DNA of 64,000 nt, from assembly GCF_038007285.1 (NCBI RefSeq), contig NZ_JBBOWX010000001.1, positions 186,001 through 250,000 of the forward strand. Direction: 5' to 3'. Positions 40,999 through 51,666 of the stretch are shown one piece after another. Each line of letters opens with the position of its first letter. The stretch's first letter is position 1. Origin of the DNA: Sporosarcina sp. FSL K6-3457 (lineage in GTDB: Bacteria > Bacillota > Bacilli > Bacillales_A > Planococcaceae). The position numbers and the translations under genes were made by a program. The notes beneath the pieces were generated by a model. The model did not search any database and had not been told where the DNA came from. It saw only the letters and a program-made list of their open reading frames with translations.

Positions 40999-41367
40999 AT
41001 GATTCAACAGGAAAGTCGCATGAAAGTCGCTGATAACTCAGGCGCTCGTGAAGTACTTACAATTAAAGTTTTAGGCGGTTCAGGCCGTAAAGTAGCAAAC
41101 ATCGGTGATGTAGTTGTAGTTACAGTTAAAAAAGCAACACCAGGTGGCGTTGTTAAAAAAGGTGAAGTTGTAAAAGCTGTTATCGTTCGTACGAAAAGCG
41201 GGGTACGTCGTAAAGATGGTTCATACATTACGTTTGATGAAAACGCATGTGTAATTATCCGCGATGATAAGAGCCCACGTGGAACTCGTATTTTCGGACC
41301 AGTTGCTCGTGAACTTCGCGACAGTAACTTCATGAAAATCATTTCACTAGCTCCAGAAGTTCTTTAA
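40999..41367 (+). CDS. rplN: 50S ribosomal protein L14
   Basis: Intersubunit-bridge protein. 122 residues. [20 protein letters not shown] and the ending [12 protein letters not shown] are typical. ATG 40999 follows GGGAGGAGG. First gene of the classical spc operon part; no separate promoter was seen. Confidence 0.98.
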   Translation: MIQQESRMKVADNSGAREVLTIKVLGGSGRKVANIGDVVVVTVKKATPGGVVKKGEVVKAVIVRTKSGVRRKDGSYITFDENACVIIRDDKSPRGTRIFGPVARELRDSNFMKIISLAPEVL

Positions 41368-41403
41368 TTCACATGACAGTGCCAATCAAGGAGGTGCGAC
41401 AGA

Positions 41404-41715
41404 ATGCATGTTAAAAAAGGCGATAAAGTTATGGTGATCACTGGTAAAGACAAAGGTAAAACGGGTGTGATCCTAGTTGCTTATCCTAAAAAGGATCGCG
41501 TACTTGTTGAGGGTATCAATATTGTTAAAAAACATACGAAACCTAACCAAGAAAATCCTCAAGGTGGAATTATTAGCCTAGAGGCAGCGATTCACGTATC
41601 AAACGTCATGGTAATCGATCCTAAGACAGGCGAGCCAACTCGCGTAGGATACAAGATTGAAAATGGCAAAAAAGTTCGTGTTGCTAAAAAATCCGGTGAA
41701 AACCTGGATAAATAA
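41404..41715 (+). CDS. rplX: 50S ribosomal protein L24
   Basis: Assembly initiator with a KOW domain ([20 protein letters not shown]). 103 residues; ends [20 protein letters not shown], normal. ATG 41404 follows AAGGAGGTG. Confidence 0.98.
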   Translation: MHVKKGDKVMVITGKDKGKTGVILVAYPKKDRVLVEGINIVKKHTKPNQENPQGGIISLEAAIHVSNVMVIDPKTGEPTRVGYKIENGKKVRVAKKSGENLDK

Positions 41716-41741
41716 GTAACGGATGAAAGGAGGTCCAACAG

Positions 41742-42281
41742 ATGAGCCGTCTAAAAGACAAGTTTAAAAGTGAAGTCACACCTGCTCTTATGAGCAAGTT
41801 TGAATATACGTCAGTTATGCAAGTACCAAAAGTGGACAAAATCGTTATCAACATGGGTGTTGGTGATGCTGTTCAAAACACGAAAGCACTTGATGCAGCA
41901 GTAGAAGATCTAACAATCATTGCTGGTCAAAAACCGGTCATCACTAAAGCGAAGAAATCAATCGCGGGATTCCGTCTCCGTGAAGGTATGCCTATCGGAA
42001 CTAAAGTTACACTACGCGGTGAGCGTATGTATGAGTTTCTTGATAAGCTAATCTCGGTTTCGTTACCTCGTGTACGTGACTTCCGTGGTGTTTCCAAGAA
42101 AGCATTCGATGGTCGTGGGAACTATACGCTCGGCGTTAAAGAGCAACTTATTTTCCCGGAAATCGACTACGATAAAGTTTCTAAAATTCGCGGTATGGAT
42201 ATCGTCATCGTTACAACTGCAAACTCCGATGAAGAAGCACGTGAGTTACTAACGCAGTTCGGCATGCCGTTCCAAAAGTAA
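41742..42281 (+). CDS. rplE: 50S ribosomal protein L5
   Basis: 5S rRNA binding protein of the central protuberance, contacting P-site tRNA. 179 residues. [20 protein letters not shown] and GLREG-type RNA contact [20 protein letters not shown] are visible. ATG 41742 follows AAAGGAGGT. Confidence 0.98.
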   Translation: MSRLKDKFKSEVTPALMSKFEYTSVMQVPKVDKIVINMGVGDAVQNTKALDAAVEDLTIIAGQKPVITKAKKSIAGFRLREGMPIGTKVTLRGERMYEFLDKLISVSLPRVRDFRGVSKKAFDGRGNYTLGVKEQLIFPEIDYDKVSKIRGMDIVIVTTANSDEEARELLTQFGMPFQK

Positions 42282-42285
42282 ATAA

Positions 42286-42486
<201 letters not shown>

Positions 42487-42516
42487 ACCCGGCAATTTGG
42501 GAAGGAGGTAAATGGA

Positions 42517-42915
42517 ATGACAATGAGTGATCCGATCGCAGATATGCTTACACGCATCCGTAACGCGAACATGGTTCGTCACGAGAAGCTTGAAGTACCT
42601 GCTTCAAACATGAAAAAAGAAATTGCAGAAATCTTGAAACGCGAAGGTTTCGTCCGCGAAGTTGAATTCGTAGAGGATAGCAAACAAGGTATCATCCGCA
42701 TTTTCCTTAAATATGGTCAAAACAACGAGCGTGTTATCACAGGTCTTAAACGTATTTCAAAACCTGGTCTTCGTGTTTATGCAAAAACAAACGAAGTGCC
42801 TAAAGTTTTGAATGGTCTTGGCATCGCCCTCGTTTCAACATCACACGGTGTCCTTACTGATAAGGAAGCACGTGCTAAACAAGTAGGCGGAGAAGTAGTA
42901 GCTTACGTCTGGTAA
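42517..42915 (+). CDS. rpsH: 30S ribosomal protein S8
   Basis: Central-domain 16S binder, known translational repressor of the spc operon in E. coli. 132 residues; [20 protein letters not shown] and [20 protein letters not shown] are conserved. ATG 42517 (a second ATG at 42523 is possible) follows AAGGAGG. Confidence 0.98.
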   Translation: MTMSDPIADMLTRIRNANMVRHEKLEVPASNMKKEIAEILKREGFVREVEFVEDSKQGIIRIFLKYGQNNERVITGLKRISKPGLRVYAKTNEVPKVLNGLGIALVSTSHGVLTDKEARAKQVGGEVVAYVW

Positions 42916-42945
42916 TTCGTAACAAATGAATGGAGGTGCAATTGA

Positions 42946-43485
42946 ATGTCCCGTATTGGCAAAAGGCCGATTGAGGTACCGGCAGACGTAACTGTAACCA
43001 TCGCTGATGGCAACTTTGTTACTGTTAAAGGGCCTAAAGGCGAACTTACAAACACATTTAACTCTGATATTAAAATCGAACAAGAAGCTAACGTGATCAC
43101 TTTGGTCCGTCCTTCTGAATCTAAGGAACACCGTTCTATTCACGGAACGACACGTTCATTACTCGATAATATGGTGACAGGCGTTTCAAAAGGTTTTGAA
43201 AAAACACTTGAACTTGTCGGTGTAGGTTACCGTGCTTCACTTCAAGGTACAAAACTTGTATTGAACGTAGGTTATTCACATCCGGTTGAATTCACACCGG
43301 AAGCAGGAATTGAAGTAGAAGTTCCTGCAAACACAAAGATCATCGTACGCGGTATTAACAAAGAACGCGTTGGTGCTCTTGCATCGAACATCCGACAAGT
43401 ACGTCCACCAGAGCCGTATAAAGGCAAAGGGATTCGCTACGAAGGCGAAATCGTACGTCGTAAAGAAGGTAAAACAGGTAAATAA
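42946..43485 (+). CDS. rplF: 50S ribosomal protein L6
   Basis: Protein near the sarcin-ricin loop, made of two related domains. 179 residues. [19 protein letters not shown] start; the C-terminal [20 protein letters not shown] is the conserved RNA-binding block. ATG 42946 follows TGGAGGTG. Confidence 0.98.
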   Translation: MSRIGKRPIEVPADVTVTIADGNFVTVKGPKGELTNTFNSDIKIEQEANVITLVRPSESKEHRSIHGTTRSLLDNMVTGVSKGFEKTLELVGVGYRASLQGTKLVLNVGYSHPVEFTPEAGIEVEVPANTKIIVRGINKERVGALASNIRQVRPPEPYKGKGIRYEGEIVRRKEGKTGK

Positions 43486-43519
43486 TGCCGCTTAAGGCAT
43501 CCCGGAAGGAGTGACCCCG

Positions 43520-43882
43520 ATGATCACGAAACAAGATAAAAACGTTACTCGTAAAAAGCGTCATGTACGTGTTCGTACGAAAATTAGTGGTACTGCAGCT
43601 CGTCCACGTCTAAACGTTTTCCGCTCAAACAAGCATATTTATGCTCAATTGATCGATGATGTAAATGCCGTAACGATTGTAAGTGCTTCTACAATGGATA
43701 AAGACTTCGGTTCTGATTCCAAAGCAGACACTGCAGCAGCGGCTAAAGTCGGCGAGTTGATCGCGAAGAAAGCTGTTGAAAAGGACGTCAAGTCGGTAGT
43801 TTTCGACCGTGGCGGTTACCTATTTCACGGCCGTGTGAAAGCTCTTGCGGACGCAGCACGTGAAAACGGTCTGGAATTTTAA
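43520..43882 (+). CDS. rplR: 50S ribosomal protein L18
   Basis: 5S rRNA binding protein. 120 residues from ATG 43520 ([20 protein letters not shown]), the same length as in B. subtilis. [15 protein letters not shown] and [20 protein letters not shown] are conserved. The in-frame GTG at 43511 lies inside the ribosome binding site (AAGGAGTGA) and is rejected. Confidence 0.98.
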   Translation: MITKQDKNVTRKKRHVRVRTKISGTAARPRLNVFRSNKHIYAQLIDDVNAVTIVSASTMDKDFGSDSKADTAAAAKVGELIAKKAVEKDVKSVVFDRGGYLFHGRVKALADAARENGLEF

Positions 43883-43904
43883 TTAAGAAGGAGGGACACA
43901 TTTC

Positions 43905-44405
43905 ATGCGTCGTAATGATCAGAAACAAAGTGAATTCGAAGAACGCGTAGTTACGATTAACCGCGTAGCGAAAGTTGTAAAAGGTGGACGTCGTTTCCGC
44001 TTTACAGCTCTTGTCGTTGTCGGAGATAAAAATGGCCGTGTAGGTTTTGGTACTGGTAAAGCACAAGAAGTTCCGGATGCAATCCGTAAAGCTATCGAAG
44101 ATGCGAAGAAGAATTTGATCGTTGTACCAATGGTCAAAGGAACAACTCCGCACCAAGTACTTGGACATTTTGGGGCAGGTAAAATTCTTATCAAACCTGC
44201 GGCACCTGGTACTGGAGTTATTGCTGGTGGACCTGTCCGTGCAGTACTTGAACTTGCAGGTATCACGGATATCCTTTCGAAATCCCTAGGTTCAAGCACA
44301 CCAATTAACATGGTTCGTGCAACAATCGAAGGATTGACGAATTTGAAGCGCGCTGAAGATGTAGCTAAATTGCGCGGCAAATCCGTAGAAGAACTGTTAG
44401 GTTAA
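43905..44405 (+). CDS. rpsE: 30S ribosomal protein S5
   Basis: Accuracy protein at the mRNA entry. 166 residues. The dsRBD-like N-terminal part includes [20 protein letters not shown] (spectinomycin loop region, ordinary type), and the S5 C-terminal domain has [23 protein letters not shown] 43905 follows AAGGAGGG. Confidence 0.98.
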   Translation: MRRNDQKQSEFEERVVTINRVAKVVKGGRRFRFTALVVVGDKNGRVGFGTGKAQEVPDAIRKAIEDAKKNLIVVPMVKGTTPHQVLGHFGAGKILIKPAAPGTGVIAGGPVRAVLELAGITDILSKSLGSSTPINMVRATIEGLTNLKRAEDVAKLRGKSVEELLG

Positions 44406-44418
44406 GGGGGGAAACACA

Positions 44419-44601
44419 ATGGCGAACAAACTTGAAATCACCCTTACAAAAAGCGTAATTGGTTCAAAGCCAGCACAACGTAAAACTGTTGAAGCGCTTG
44501 GACTACGCAAATTGAACCAAGTGGTAGAACACCAAGATAATGTAGCAATTCGCGGCATGATCAACAGAGTGGACCACCTGGTTACTGTCAAGGAACTATA
44601 A
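44419..44601 (+). CDS. rpmD: 50S ribosomal protein L30
   Basis: 60-residue protein, [20 protein letters not shown] then [20 protein letters not shown]; the family signature. ATG 44419 follows AAGGGGGG. Confidence 0.97.
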   Translation: MANKLEITLTKSVIGSKPAQRKTVEALGLRKLNQVVEHQDNVAIRGMINRVDHLVTVKEL

Positions 44602-44634
44602 TTCCGATTTTTTGAATAAGGAGGTGCCAATGAA

Positions 44635-45075
44635 ATGAAATTACACGATATGAAACCAGCTGATGGTGCTCGTAAAAAGCGTAAACGTGTTGGGCGTGGT
44701 ACAGGTTCTGGTCATGGTAAGACTTCTGGTAGAGGTCATGATGGTCAAAACGCACGTTCAGGCGGTGGCGTACGTCTAGGATTCGAGGGTGGTCAAATTC
44801 CACTATTCCAACGACTACCTAAACGTGGATTTACGAACATTAACCGTAAGGAATATGCAATCGTAAATCTTGATACACTTAATCGTTTCGATGCTGGAAC
44901 AGAAGTAACTCCTGAGCTACTACTTGAATCAGGCATCGTGAGCAAAGCCAAATCAGGAATTAAGATTCTTGGAAACGGAACTCTTGATAAAAAGATCACT
45001 GTCAAAGCTCACAAATTCTCCGCTTCTGCTGTAGAAGCAATCGAGAAAGCGGGCGGGCAAACCGAGGTGGTTTAA
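44635..45075 (+). CDS. rplO: 50S ribosomal protein L15
   Basis: Late-assembly protein with an extended glycine/arginine-rich N-terminus ([20 protein letters not shown]) and a globular C-terminal half ([19 protein letters not shown]). 146 residues. ATG 44635 follows AAGGAGGTG; the stop overlaps the secY start (TAATG). Confidence 0.98.
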   Translation: MKLHDMKPADGARKKRKRVGRGTGSGHGKTSGRGHDGQNARSGGGVRLGFEGGQIPLFQRLPKRGFTNINRKEYAIVNLDTLNRFDAGTEVTPELLLESGIVSKAKSGIKILGNGTLDKKITVKAHKFSASAVEAIEKAGGQTEVV

Positions 45076-46367
45076 TGTTTCAGACAATCTCCAACTTTAT
45101 GCGCGTTAGAGATATACGGTCTAAAATCATTTACACATTGCTTGTGCTCATCGTTTATCGACTAGGGACATTTATCCCTGTTCCGAACGTTGACGCAACT
45201 GCTTTACAACAGACTGATAATCAACTTATCGGATTAATGAATGTCTTTGGCGGGGGAGCCCTTGCCAACTTCTCCATCTTAACGATGGGGATCATGCCAT
45301 ACATTACAGCATCCATTATCGTGCAATTATTGCAGATGGATGTCGTACCGAAATTTACTGAATGGGCGAAACAAGGCGACGTTGGAAGACGTAAACTTGC
45401 TCAGTTCACAAGGTATTTCACAATAATCCTAGCATTTATCCAAGCGATTGCCATGTCATTCGGTTTCAACCGGATGTATGACGGAACGTTGATAACTAGC
45501 GAAGGTGTTTCGACATATGTGGTCATTGCGATCGTATTGACGGCAGGAACTGCATTTCTTCTATGGCTCGGTGAGCAAATTACAGCAAAAGGTGTCGGAA
45601 ATGGTATTTCCATCATTATCTTTGCCGGAATTGTCGCTGCGATCCCGAATGCAGTCAACCAACTTTACGCAACACAGATCCAAGATGCTGGCGACTTGCT
45701 ATTCATTAGAATCGCAATCATGTTGCTGTTACTTCTTGTGGTCATTGCAATAACTGTTGGAATTATCTACGTGCAAGAAGCATTACGAAAAATTCCAATC
45801 CAATATGCGAAGCGTGTCTCAGGACGCGGTCCATCGACTGCAGGACAACAGACACATTTACCATTGAAACTTAATGCCGCAGGGGTTATCCCGGTAATCT
45901 TTGCTTCAGCATTTTTCATGACACCACAATCAATAGCCGCTTTCTTTGGAACGAATAGCGTGACGACGACGATTACAAATGTATTTGATTATACGCAACC
46001 GGTTGGTATGATCTTCTATCTGGCACTAATCATCGCGTTCACATACTTCTATGCGTTCATTCAAGTGAATCCGGAAAATATTGCGGACAATCTTAAAAAG
46101 CAAGGTGCATATATCCCGGGCATTCGTCCAGGACAAAACACACAAAGTTATCTTACGAAGACTTTGTATAGACTGACATTTGTTGGAGCGATTTTCCTTT
46201 CAACAGTGGCAATCATGCCAGTTTTCTTCATTAAATTCGCAAACTTACCACAGTCTGCACAAATTGGAGGAACAAGTCTAATCATCGTTGTAGGGGTTGC
46301 CCTTGAGACGATGAAGCAGCTTGAATCACAACTAGTGAAAAGGCATTACAAAGGATTCATGAAATAA
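45075..46367 (+). CDS. secY: Preprotein translocase subunit SecY
   Basis: Channel subunit of SecYEG in the cytoplasmic membrane. 430 residues, about ten hydrophobic segments. The plug and pore region follows the first segment; RVSGRGPSTAGQQTHLPLKL in a cytoplasmic loop and GIRPGQNTQSYLTKTLYRLT near the SecA/ribosome contact are conserved. Translationally coupled to rplO. A hairpin follows before adk. Confidence 0.98.
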   Translation: MFQTISNFMRVRDIRSKIIYTLLVLIVYRLGTFIPVPNVDATALQQTDNQLIGLMNVFGGGALANFSILTMGIMPYITASIIVQLLQMDVVPKFTEWAKQGDVGRRKLAQFTRYFTIILAFIQAIAMSFGFNRMYDGTLITSEGVSTYVVIAIVLTAGTAFLLWLGEQITAKGVGNGISIIIFAGIVAAIPNAVNQLYATQIQDAGDLLFIRIAIMLLLLLVVIAITVGIIYVQEALRKIPIQYAKRVSGRGPSTAGQQTHLPLKLNAAGVIPVIFASAFFMTPQSIAAFFGTNSVTTTITNVFDYTQPVGMIFYLALIIAFTYFYAFIQVNPENIADNLKKQGAYIPGIRPGQNTQSYLTKTLYRLTFVGAIFLSTVAIMPVFFIKFANLPQSAQIGGTSLIIVVGVALETMKQLESQLVKRHYKGFMK

Positions 46368-47078
<711 letters not shown>

Positions 47079-47132
47079 GCTTTTTCAAACGTAGATATTA
47101 TTGGTCAAATTTGGGCATAATAGTATTACGGA

Positions 47133-47345
47133 ATGAAAAAGTATTTCAACGAGCTGCAAAAGCATATGATGCCCGGTATAGGAACTAGTCGGAGTTCTGC
47201 GGGTGTAATGTTCTGAATCATAATAAATGCATTTGCTTACGAAAGTAAGTATAATATTTTTTGTGAAAAGAACTATATAACGCAACTGGGAACTCATCCA
47301 CGGCAATCTGGACAGTCGTGTCCATTCCGACGCGATTTTCCACAA
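47133..47345 (+). pseudogene. map: Probable remnant of methionine aminopeptidase gene (map)
   Basis: In frame 47133 the sequence reads NELQKHMMPGIGTS, close to the E-L-x-K-H-x-x-P-G-I-x-T block near the N-terminus of type I methionine aminopeptidases, before a stop at 47214. At 47309, in another frame, WTVVSI resembles the C-terminal NWTVVT segment. About 380 bp of the usual distance between them is missing. The position between adk and infA is where map stands in B. subtilis. The match is short, so this is inference. The rest of the 47079-47693 gap holds the repeat copy at 47536 and no gene; a CTTAC/GTAAG hairpin and TATAAT lie at 47236-47255. Confidence 0.5.
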
Positions 47346-47535
47346 AAGAGGTCGAGGACTGACTTAAGGGAAACGAAATGTGACAGACGTCTTTCGAACA
47401 TCACTCATGCTATCCAGACATATGTTGAAGGAAGCTTTAACTTGATTCAGCTAAGTCCGCCATTTCAATATGTGTTGGGATAATTGTCGGCTATAACTAA
47501 ATCAGAGTGAGTTCAAATGCACGCTGATTCAAGTT

Positions 47536-47629
47536 AAGCTGCCAGCGGATGTCACGGATTTTGAAAGGAATCAATTGCACACTTGTGCAATTCAAAATCT
47601 AGACGCAATTACGCCAAGTCGTAATTGTA
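47536..47629 (+). repeat. Dispersed intergenic repeat, copy C (before infA)
   Basis: Begins AAGCTGCCAGCGGATGTCAC; arms GGATTTTGAA and TTCAAAATCT enclose ATTGCACA/TGTGCAAT; ends CTAGACGCAATTACGCCAAG and TCGTAATTG. An AATCAG/CTGATT hairpin lies just upstream (about 47500-47530), as a hairpin also does at copies B and D. Confidence 0.8.
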
Positions 47630-47693
47630 TTGAGGCGACTGATGCCGCTCGATGGTGAGAACCTTTATTGGATATAGAAGGGAGACAGGATTG

Positions 47694-47912
47694 ATGGCGA
47701 AGGACGATGTAATTGAAGTTGAAGGTACCGTAGTCGAAACGTTGCCAAACGCGATGTTTAAAGTAGAGCTGGAAAACGGCCATACGATTCTTGCGCATGT
47801 TTCTGGCAAAATCCGTATGCACTTTATCCGCATCCTGCCTGGCGACAAGGTGACAATGGAACTTTCGCCTTATGATTTAACACGTGGTCGTATCACATAC
47901 CGTTTCAAATAA
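47694..47912 (+). CDS. infA: Translation initiation factor IF-1
   Basis: OB-fold factor binding the A site during initiation. 72 residues from ATG 47694 ([20 protein letters not shown]) after GAAGGGAGA; the in-frame ATG at 47652 has no good site. [19 protein letters not shown] is the family signature. Confidence 0.98.
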   Translation: MAKDDVIEVEGTVVETLPNAMFKVELENGHTILAHVSGKIRMHFIRILPGDKVTMELSPYDLTRGRITYRFK

Positions 47913-47950
47913 ACTTTTGCACTCCGGAATATTGAAGGAGGTTGGGTAAG

Positions 47951-48064
47951 ATGAAAGTAAGACCATCTGTAAAACCGATCTGTGAAAAATGCAAAATTAT
48001 TCGCAGACGCGGCCGGGTAATGGTAATCTGTGAAAATCCGAAACATAAACAAAGACAAGGTTAA
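47951..48064 (+). CDS. rpmJ: 50S ribosomal protein L36
   Basis: 37 residues: [20 protein letters not shown], then [17 protein letters not shown]. Zinc ligands CEKC, C and H are complete, so this is the zinc-binding form. ATG 47951 follows GAAGGAGG. Standard place between infA and rpsM. Confidence 0.96.
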   Translation: MKVRPSVKPICEKCKIIRRRGRVMVICENPKHKQRQG

Positions 48065-48088
48065 TTCAGAAGGAGGTGCACAATCTAT

Positions 48089-48454
48089 ATGGCACGTATT
48101 GCTGGTGTAGACGTTCCGCGCGATAAGCGCGTCGTAATTTCATTGACTTACATTTTCGGAATTGGAAAAACAACTGCTCAAAAAGTATTGGCAGCAGCTG
48201 GAGTATCTGAAGAAGCACGCGTACGCGATCTTACTGATGCTGAGCTTGACAAAATCCGTGAGCAAATTGACGGATTGAAAGTTGAAGGGGACCTTCGTCG
48301 TGAAACTTCACTTAACATCAAACGCTTGATGGAAATCGGTAGTTTCCGTGGTATTCGTCACCGTCGTGGCTTGCCTGTTCGCGGTCAAAACACGAAAAAC
48401 AACGCACGTACTCGTAAAGGTCCTAAACGGACAGTTGCAAACAAGAAAAAATAA
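48089..48454 (+). CDS. rpsM: 30S ribosomal protein S13
   Basis: Head protein forming an intersubunit bridge. 121 residues. [20 protein letters not shown] and the basic tail [20 protein letters not shown] are typical. ATG 48089 follows AAGGAGGTG. Confidence 0.98.
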   Translation: MARIAGVDVPRDKRVVISLTYIFGIGKTTAQKVLAAAGVSEEARVRDLTDAELDKIREQIDGLKVEGDLRRETSLNIKRLMEIGSFRGIRHRRGLPVRGQNTKNNARTRKGPKRTVANKKK

Positions 48455-48461
48455 TAGGTAA

Positions 48462-48869
<408 letters not shown>

Positions 48870-49003
48870 TGGCTTGTACTCCATTTGATTGAGAAACACA
48901 ATTATTGTCAAAAATGAATTGTGCGATTGCAAATTGCCGTCTGTGAAAATCGATTTCAATATGGAACGGCCTATACATTCGACGTTTAAAGGAGGGTAAA
49001 TAA

Positions 49004-49948
49004 ATGATCGAAATTGAGAAACCAAAGATTGAAACAGTTATGATCAGCGAAAATTCCAAGTTTGGTAAATTTATTATCGAACCACTTGAGCGTGGATATG
49101 GAAATACGCTAGGGAATTCCCTGCGCCGCATCCTACTAAGCTCATTGCCTGGGGCTGCTGTAACATCTATCCAAATCGACGGTGTACTTCACGAATTCTC
49201 AACAATTGAAGGTGTCGTCGAAGACGTCGCTACAATTATTTTGAATGTGAAGAAACTAGCTCTCAAAGTCTATTCGGATGAAGAGAAAGTGATTGAAATA
49301 GATGTGAAAGGTGAAGGGGTAATTACAGCTGCGGACATTACACATGATAGTGACGTAGAAGTATTGAATCCTGAACTGCCTATCGCAACACTTGGTAAAA
49401 ACGGACACTTACGCATGCGTATGTATGCTGTACGTGGTCGAGGTTATGCGCCTTCTGATCAAAACAAACGTGAGGATCTCGCGATTGGCGTTATTCCGAT
49501 CGACTCTATTTACACTCCAGTTTCACGCGTTAACTTCCAAGTGGAAAATACTCGTGTTGGTCAAATGACGAACTTCGATAAATTGACACTTGATGTTTGG
49601 ACAGATGGTAGCATTGGTCCAAAAGAAGCAGTTGCGCTAGGAGCAAAAATTCTTACTGAGCATTTGAATATATTTGTCGGCATGACTGACGAAGCACAAA
49701 CTGCTGAAATTATGGTGGAAAAAGAGGAAGATCAAAAAGAGAAAGTACTTGAGATGACGATTGAGGAACTCGACCTTTCTGTTAGATCTTACAACTGCCT
49801 AAAACGTGCAGGCATCAATACTGTTCTTGAACTTGCTAGCAAGTCTGAAGACGAAATGATGAAAGTGCGAAATCTTGGCCGTAAATCACTTGAAGAAGTG
49901 AAAGCGAAATTGGACGAGCTTAACCTAGAGTTACGCATGGAAGATTGA
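49004..49948 (+). CDS. rpoA: DNA-directed RNA polymerase subunit alpha
   Basis: Assembles RNA polymerase and contacts UP elements and activators. 314 residues: N-terminal dimerisation domain with [20 protein letters not shown], flexible linker near residue 230, and C-terminal domain with [20 protein letters not shown] and [14 protein letters not shown] helix-hairpin motif. ATG 49004 follows AAAGGAGGG. Confidence 0.98.
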   Translation: MIEIEKPKIETVMISENSKFGKFIIEPLERGYGNTLGNSLRRILLSSLPGAAVTSIQIDGVLHEFSTIEGVVEDVATIILNVKKLALKVYSDEEKVIEIDVKGEGVITAADITHDSDVEVLNPELPIATLGKNGHLRMRMYAVRGRGYAPSDQNKREDLAIGVIPIDSIYTPVSRVNFQVENTRVGQMTNFDKLTLDVWTDGSIGPKEAVALGAKILTEHLNIFVGMTDEAQTAEIMVEKEEDQKEKVLEMTIEELDLSVRSYNCLKRAGINTVLELASKSEDEMMKVRNLGRKSLEEVKAKLDELNLELRMED

Positions 49949-49981
49949 GCAAATTTATAGATTGAAGGAGGGAAACTTCTA

Positions 49982-50362
49982 ATGGGATACAGAAAACTTG
50001 GACGTACAAGTTCACAACGTAAAGCGATGCTTCGCGACTTAGCGACAGACCTTATCGTACATGAGCGTATTCAAACAACTGAAGCGCGTGCGAAAGAATT
50101 GCGTTCAGTAGTTGAGAAGATGATTACGCTTGGTAAACGTGGAGACTTGCACGCACGTCGTCAAGTTGCACAATTCATCCGTCGCGAACTCGTTACAGTA
50201 ACGGACGAAGAAGGCGCGGAGACAGAAATCTTTGCCATCCAAAAACTTTTTGATAATGTTGCTCCACGCTACGCTGAGCGTCAAGGTGGATACACTCGTA
50301 TTATGAAAATGGGACCTCGCCGCGGCGACGGTGCACCTGTTGTAGTAATCGAACTCGTTTAA
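49982..50362 (+). CDS. rplQ: 50S ribosomal protein L17
   Basis: 126 residues, slightly longer than in B. subtilis through a short acidic insertion ([13 protein letters not shown]). [20 protein letters not shown] start and the ending [16 protein letters not shown] are conserved. Last gene of the alpha operon, followed by a palindrome and a repeat copy. Confidence 0.98.
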   Translation: MGYRKLGRTSSQRKAMLRDLATDLIVHERIQTTEARAKELRSVVEKMITLGKRGDLHARRQVAQFIRRELVTVTDEEGAETEIFAIQKLFDNVAPRYAERQGGYTRIMKMGPRRGDGAPVVVIELV

Positions 50363-50401
50363 TTTGATAAAGCAGGGGTTAAACCCCTGCTAAATCAAAT
50401 T
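50361..50401 (+). terminator. Long palindrome after rplQ
   Basis: AATTTGAT and AGCAGGGGTT pair with ACCCCTGCT and ATCAAATT around the centre, with a 2x2 mismatch. No long T tract, so it is at best a partial terminator. The hairpin abuts repeat copy D, as hairpins also do at copies B and C. Confidence 0.6.
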
Positions 50402-50493
50402 AAGCCTCCGGCGGATGTCACAGATTTTGAATAGAGTTAATTGCGCGAGCGCAATTCAAAATCTGGACGCAAATACGCCGAGGCGTATTTGAT
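50402..50493 (+). repeat. Dispersed intergenic repeat, copy D (after rplQ)
   Basis: AAGCCTCCGGCGGATGTCAC, arms AGATTTTGAAT and ATTCAAAATCT around AATTGCGC/GCGCAATT, then CTGGACGCAAATACGCCGAG and GCGTATTTGAT. Both hairpins are well formed, and the arms differ from copy B while still pairing. Confidence 0.85.
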
Positions 50494-50505
50494 TTAATTT
50501 ATTCT

Positions 50506-50545
50506 TGAGGGTGTGGCTGTGCGTAAGCCAGACACATCCTTTTTC
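50506..50545 (+). terminator. Terminator of the alpha operon
   Basis: TTGAGGGTGTGGCT and AGCCAGACACATCC form an interrupted stem followed by TTTTT. Confidence 0.75.
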
Positions 50546-50565
50546 GTTACATGTTAAAGATTTAT

Positions 50566-50717
50566 ACGACAACTTTAAAAGCTGAGTGTTATGATCAGCG
50601 GTAATTTATTATCGTCTGGTCTAGCTCTACGCACCTCGTCCGCGGTACTGGATTGAGCACCCGGTATCAGTCATAGATATGAGCGCATTTCTTCGGATGA
50701 GGTGCGCGCTTTTTTTT
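50566..50717 (+). ncRNA. Candidate structured RNA/attenuator before the ecf operon
   Basis: A possible promoter (ACGACA 50566, 18 bp, TATGAT 50590 with TGT extension) is followed by a foldable stretch. CGCACCTCGTCCG (50630-50642) can pair with CGGATGAGGTGCG (50694-50706), 13 bp with one G-U. Inside lie GGTACTGG/CCGGTATC (50644-50668) and a small TCAT/ATGA stem. An alternative hairpin GCGCATTTC/GAGGTGCGC (50683-50707) competes with the closing helix. Eight T follow at 50710-50717. I do not recognise the family; the position downstream of rplQ recalls the Rfam L17 downstream element, unverified. Confidence 0.5.
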
Positions 50718-50747
50718 ATTCAAAATTAATGTTGAAGATTTTATAAG

Positions 50748-50777
50748 AGGATTCCTTGGCATGTTGCAAGGGATCCT
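50748..50777 (+). other. Hairpin in the ecfA1 5' region
   Basis: AGGATTCCTTG pairs with CAAGGGATCCT (11 bp, one G-U, 8-nt loop). No T tract follows. It lies about 40 bp before the start codon. Confidence 0.5.
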
Positions 50778-50820
50778 TCGTAGTATACATAAAAGTACAT
50801 GCAGCCGGAGGTGGTAGGCG

Positions 50821-51666
50821 ATGAAGGAAATCTTGTCGATAGATCATGTGAGCTATTCTTATCCATTGGAAGAGGAGGAAGTTAAGAAGGCAATCGATGA
50901 CGTATCGTTCACAGTACAAGATGGTGAATGGATTGCGATTGTTGGTCATAATGGTTCCGGCAAATCAACACTTGCGAAATTGATGATTGGACTATTGTTC
51001 CCAGATGAAGGGAATGTTAATGTGTTCATTGAGAAGCTGACAGAAGAAAATATCTGGGACATTCGATCGCAAATGGGGATTGTTTTCCAAAATCCAGACA
51101 ATCAGTTTGTTGGTTCGACAGTCCAAGATGATGTGGCGTTTGCCTTGGAGAATAATGGAGTTCCTTTTGAAGAAATGACGATACGAGTTCATGATTCACT
51201 CGCGCAGGTGAAGATGAGTGATTTTCTTAATCATGAGCCGCACCATTTATCAGGCGGACAGAAGCAGCGTGTTGCAATTGCAGGTGCGCTGGCACTTCAA
51301 CCACGTTTGTTGATTATGGATGAGGCGACTTCCATGCTGGATCCGCAAGGACGTGATGAAGTTATTCGGATAGTGGAGGAACTGAAGCGCAAGACAGGGC
51401 TTACCGTAATCTCCATTACACATGATTTAGAAGAAGCGTTACTAGCAGATCGCATTATCGTGATGAATAAAGGACAAGTGTTAACGGTTGGAACGCCTGA
51501 GCAAATATTTGCTCGGGGAGATGAACTAGAGGAGATTGGGTTGGACCTACCTTTTGCCTTGAAAGTATCTAATTTGTTACGGGAATTTGGTCTAGAATTT
51601 GTTGGTGAACATATGACGGAAGAAGAGTTGGTGAATGAATTATGGACATCTCACTTCAGCAAGTAG
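50821..51666 (+). CDS. ecfA1: Energy-coupling factor transporter ATPase EcfA1
   Basis: One of two ATPases of the shared ECF module that powers vitamin and metal uptake with separate S components. 281 residues. Walker A GHNGSGKST, Q-loop FQNPDNQFVG, signature LSGGQKQR, Walker B LLIMDEATSM. ATG 50821 follows GGAGGTGG. Overlaps ecfA2 by 25 bp. No S-component gene is adjacent, so this is a group II (shared) module. Confidence 0.96.
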   Translation: MKEILSIDHVSYSYPLEEEEVKKAIDDVSFTVQDGEWIAIVGHNGSGKSTLAKLMIGLLFPDEGNVNVFIEKLTEENIWDIRSQMGIVFQNPDNQFVGSTVQDDVAFALENNGVPFEEMTIRVHDSLAQVKMSDFLNHEPHHLSGGQKQRVAIAGALALQPRLLIMDEATSMLDPQGRDEVIRIVEELKRKTGLTVISITHDLEEALLADRIIVMNKGQVLTVGTPEQIFARGDELEEIGLDLPFALKVSNLLREFGLEFVGEHMTEEELVNELWTSHFSK

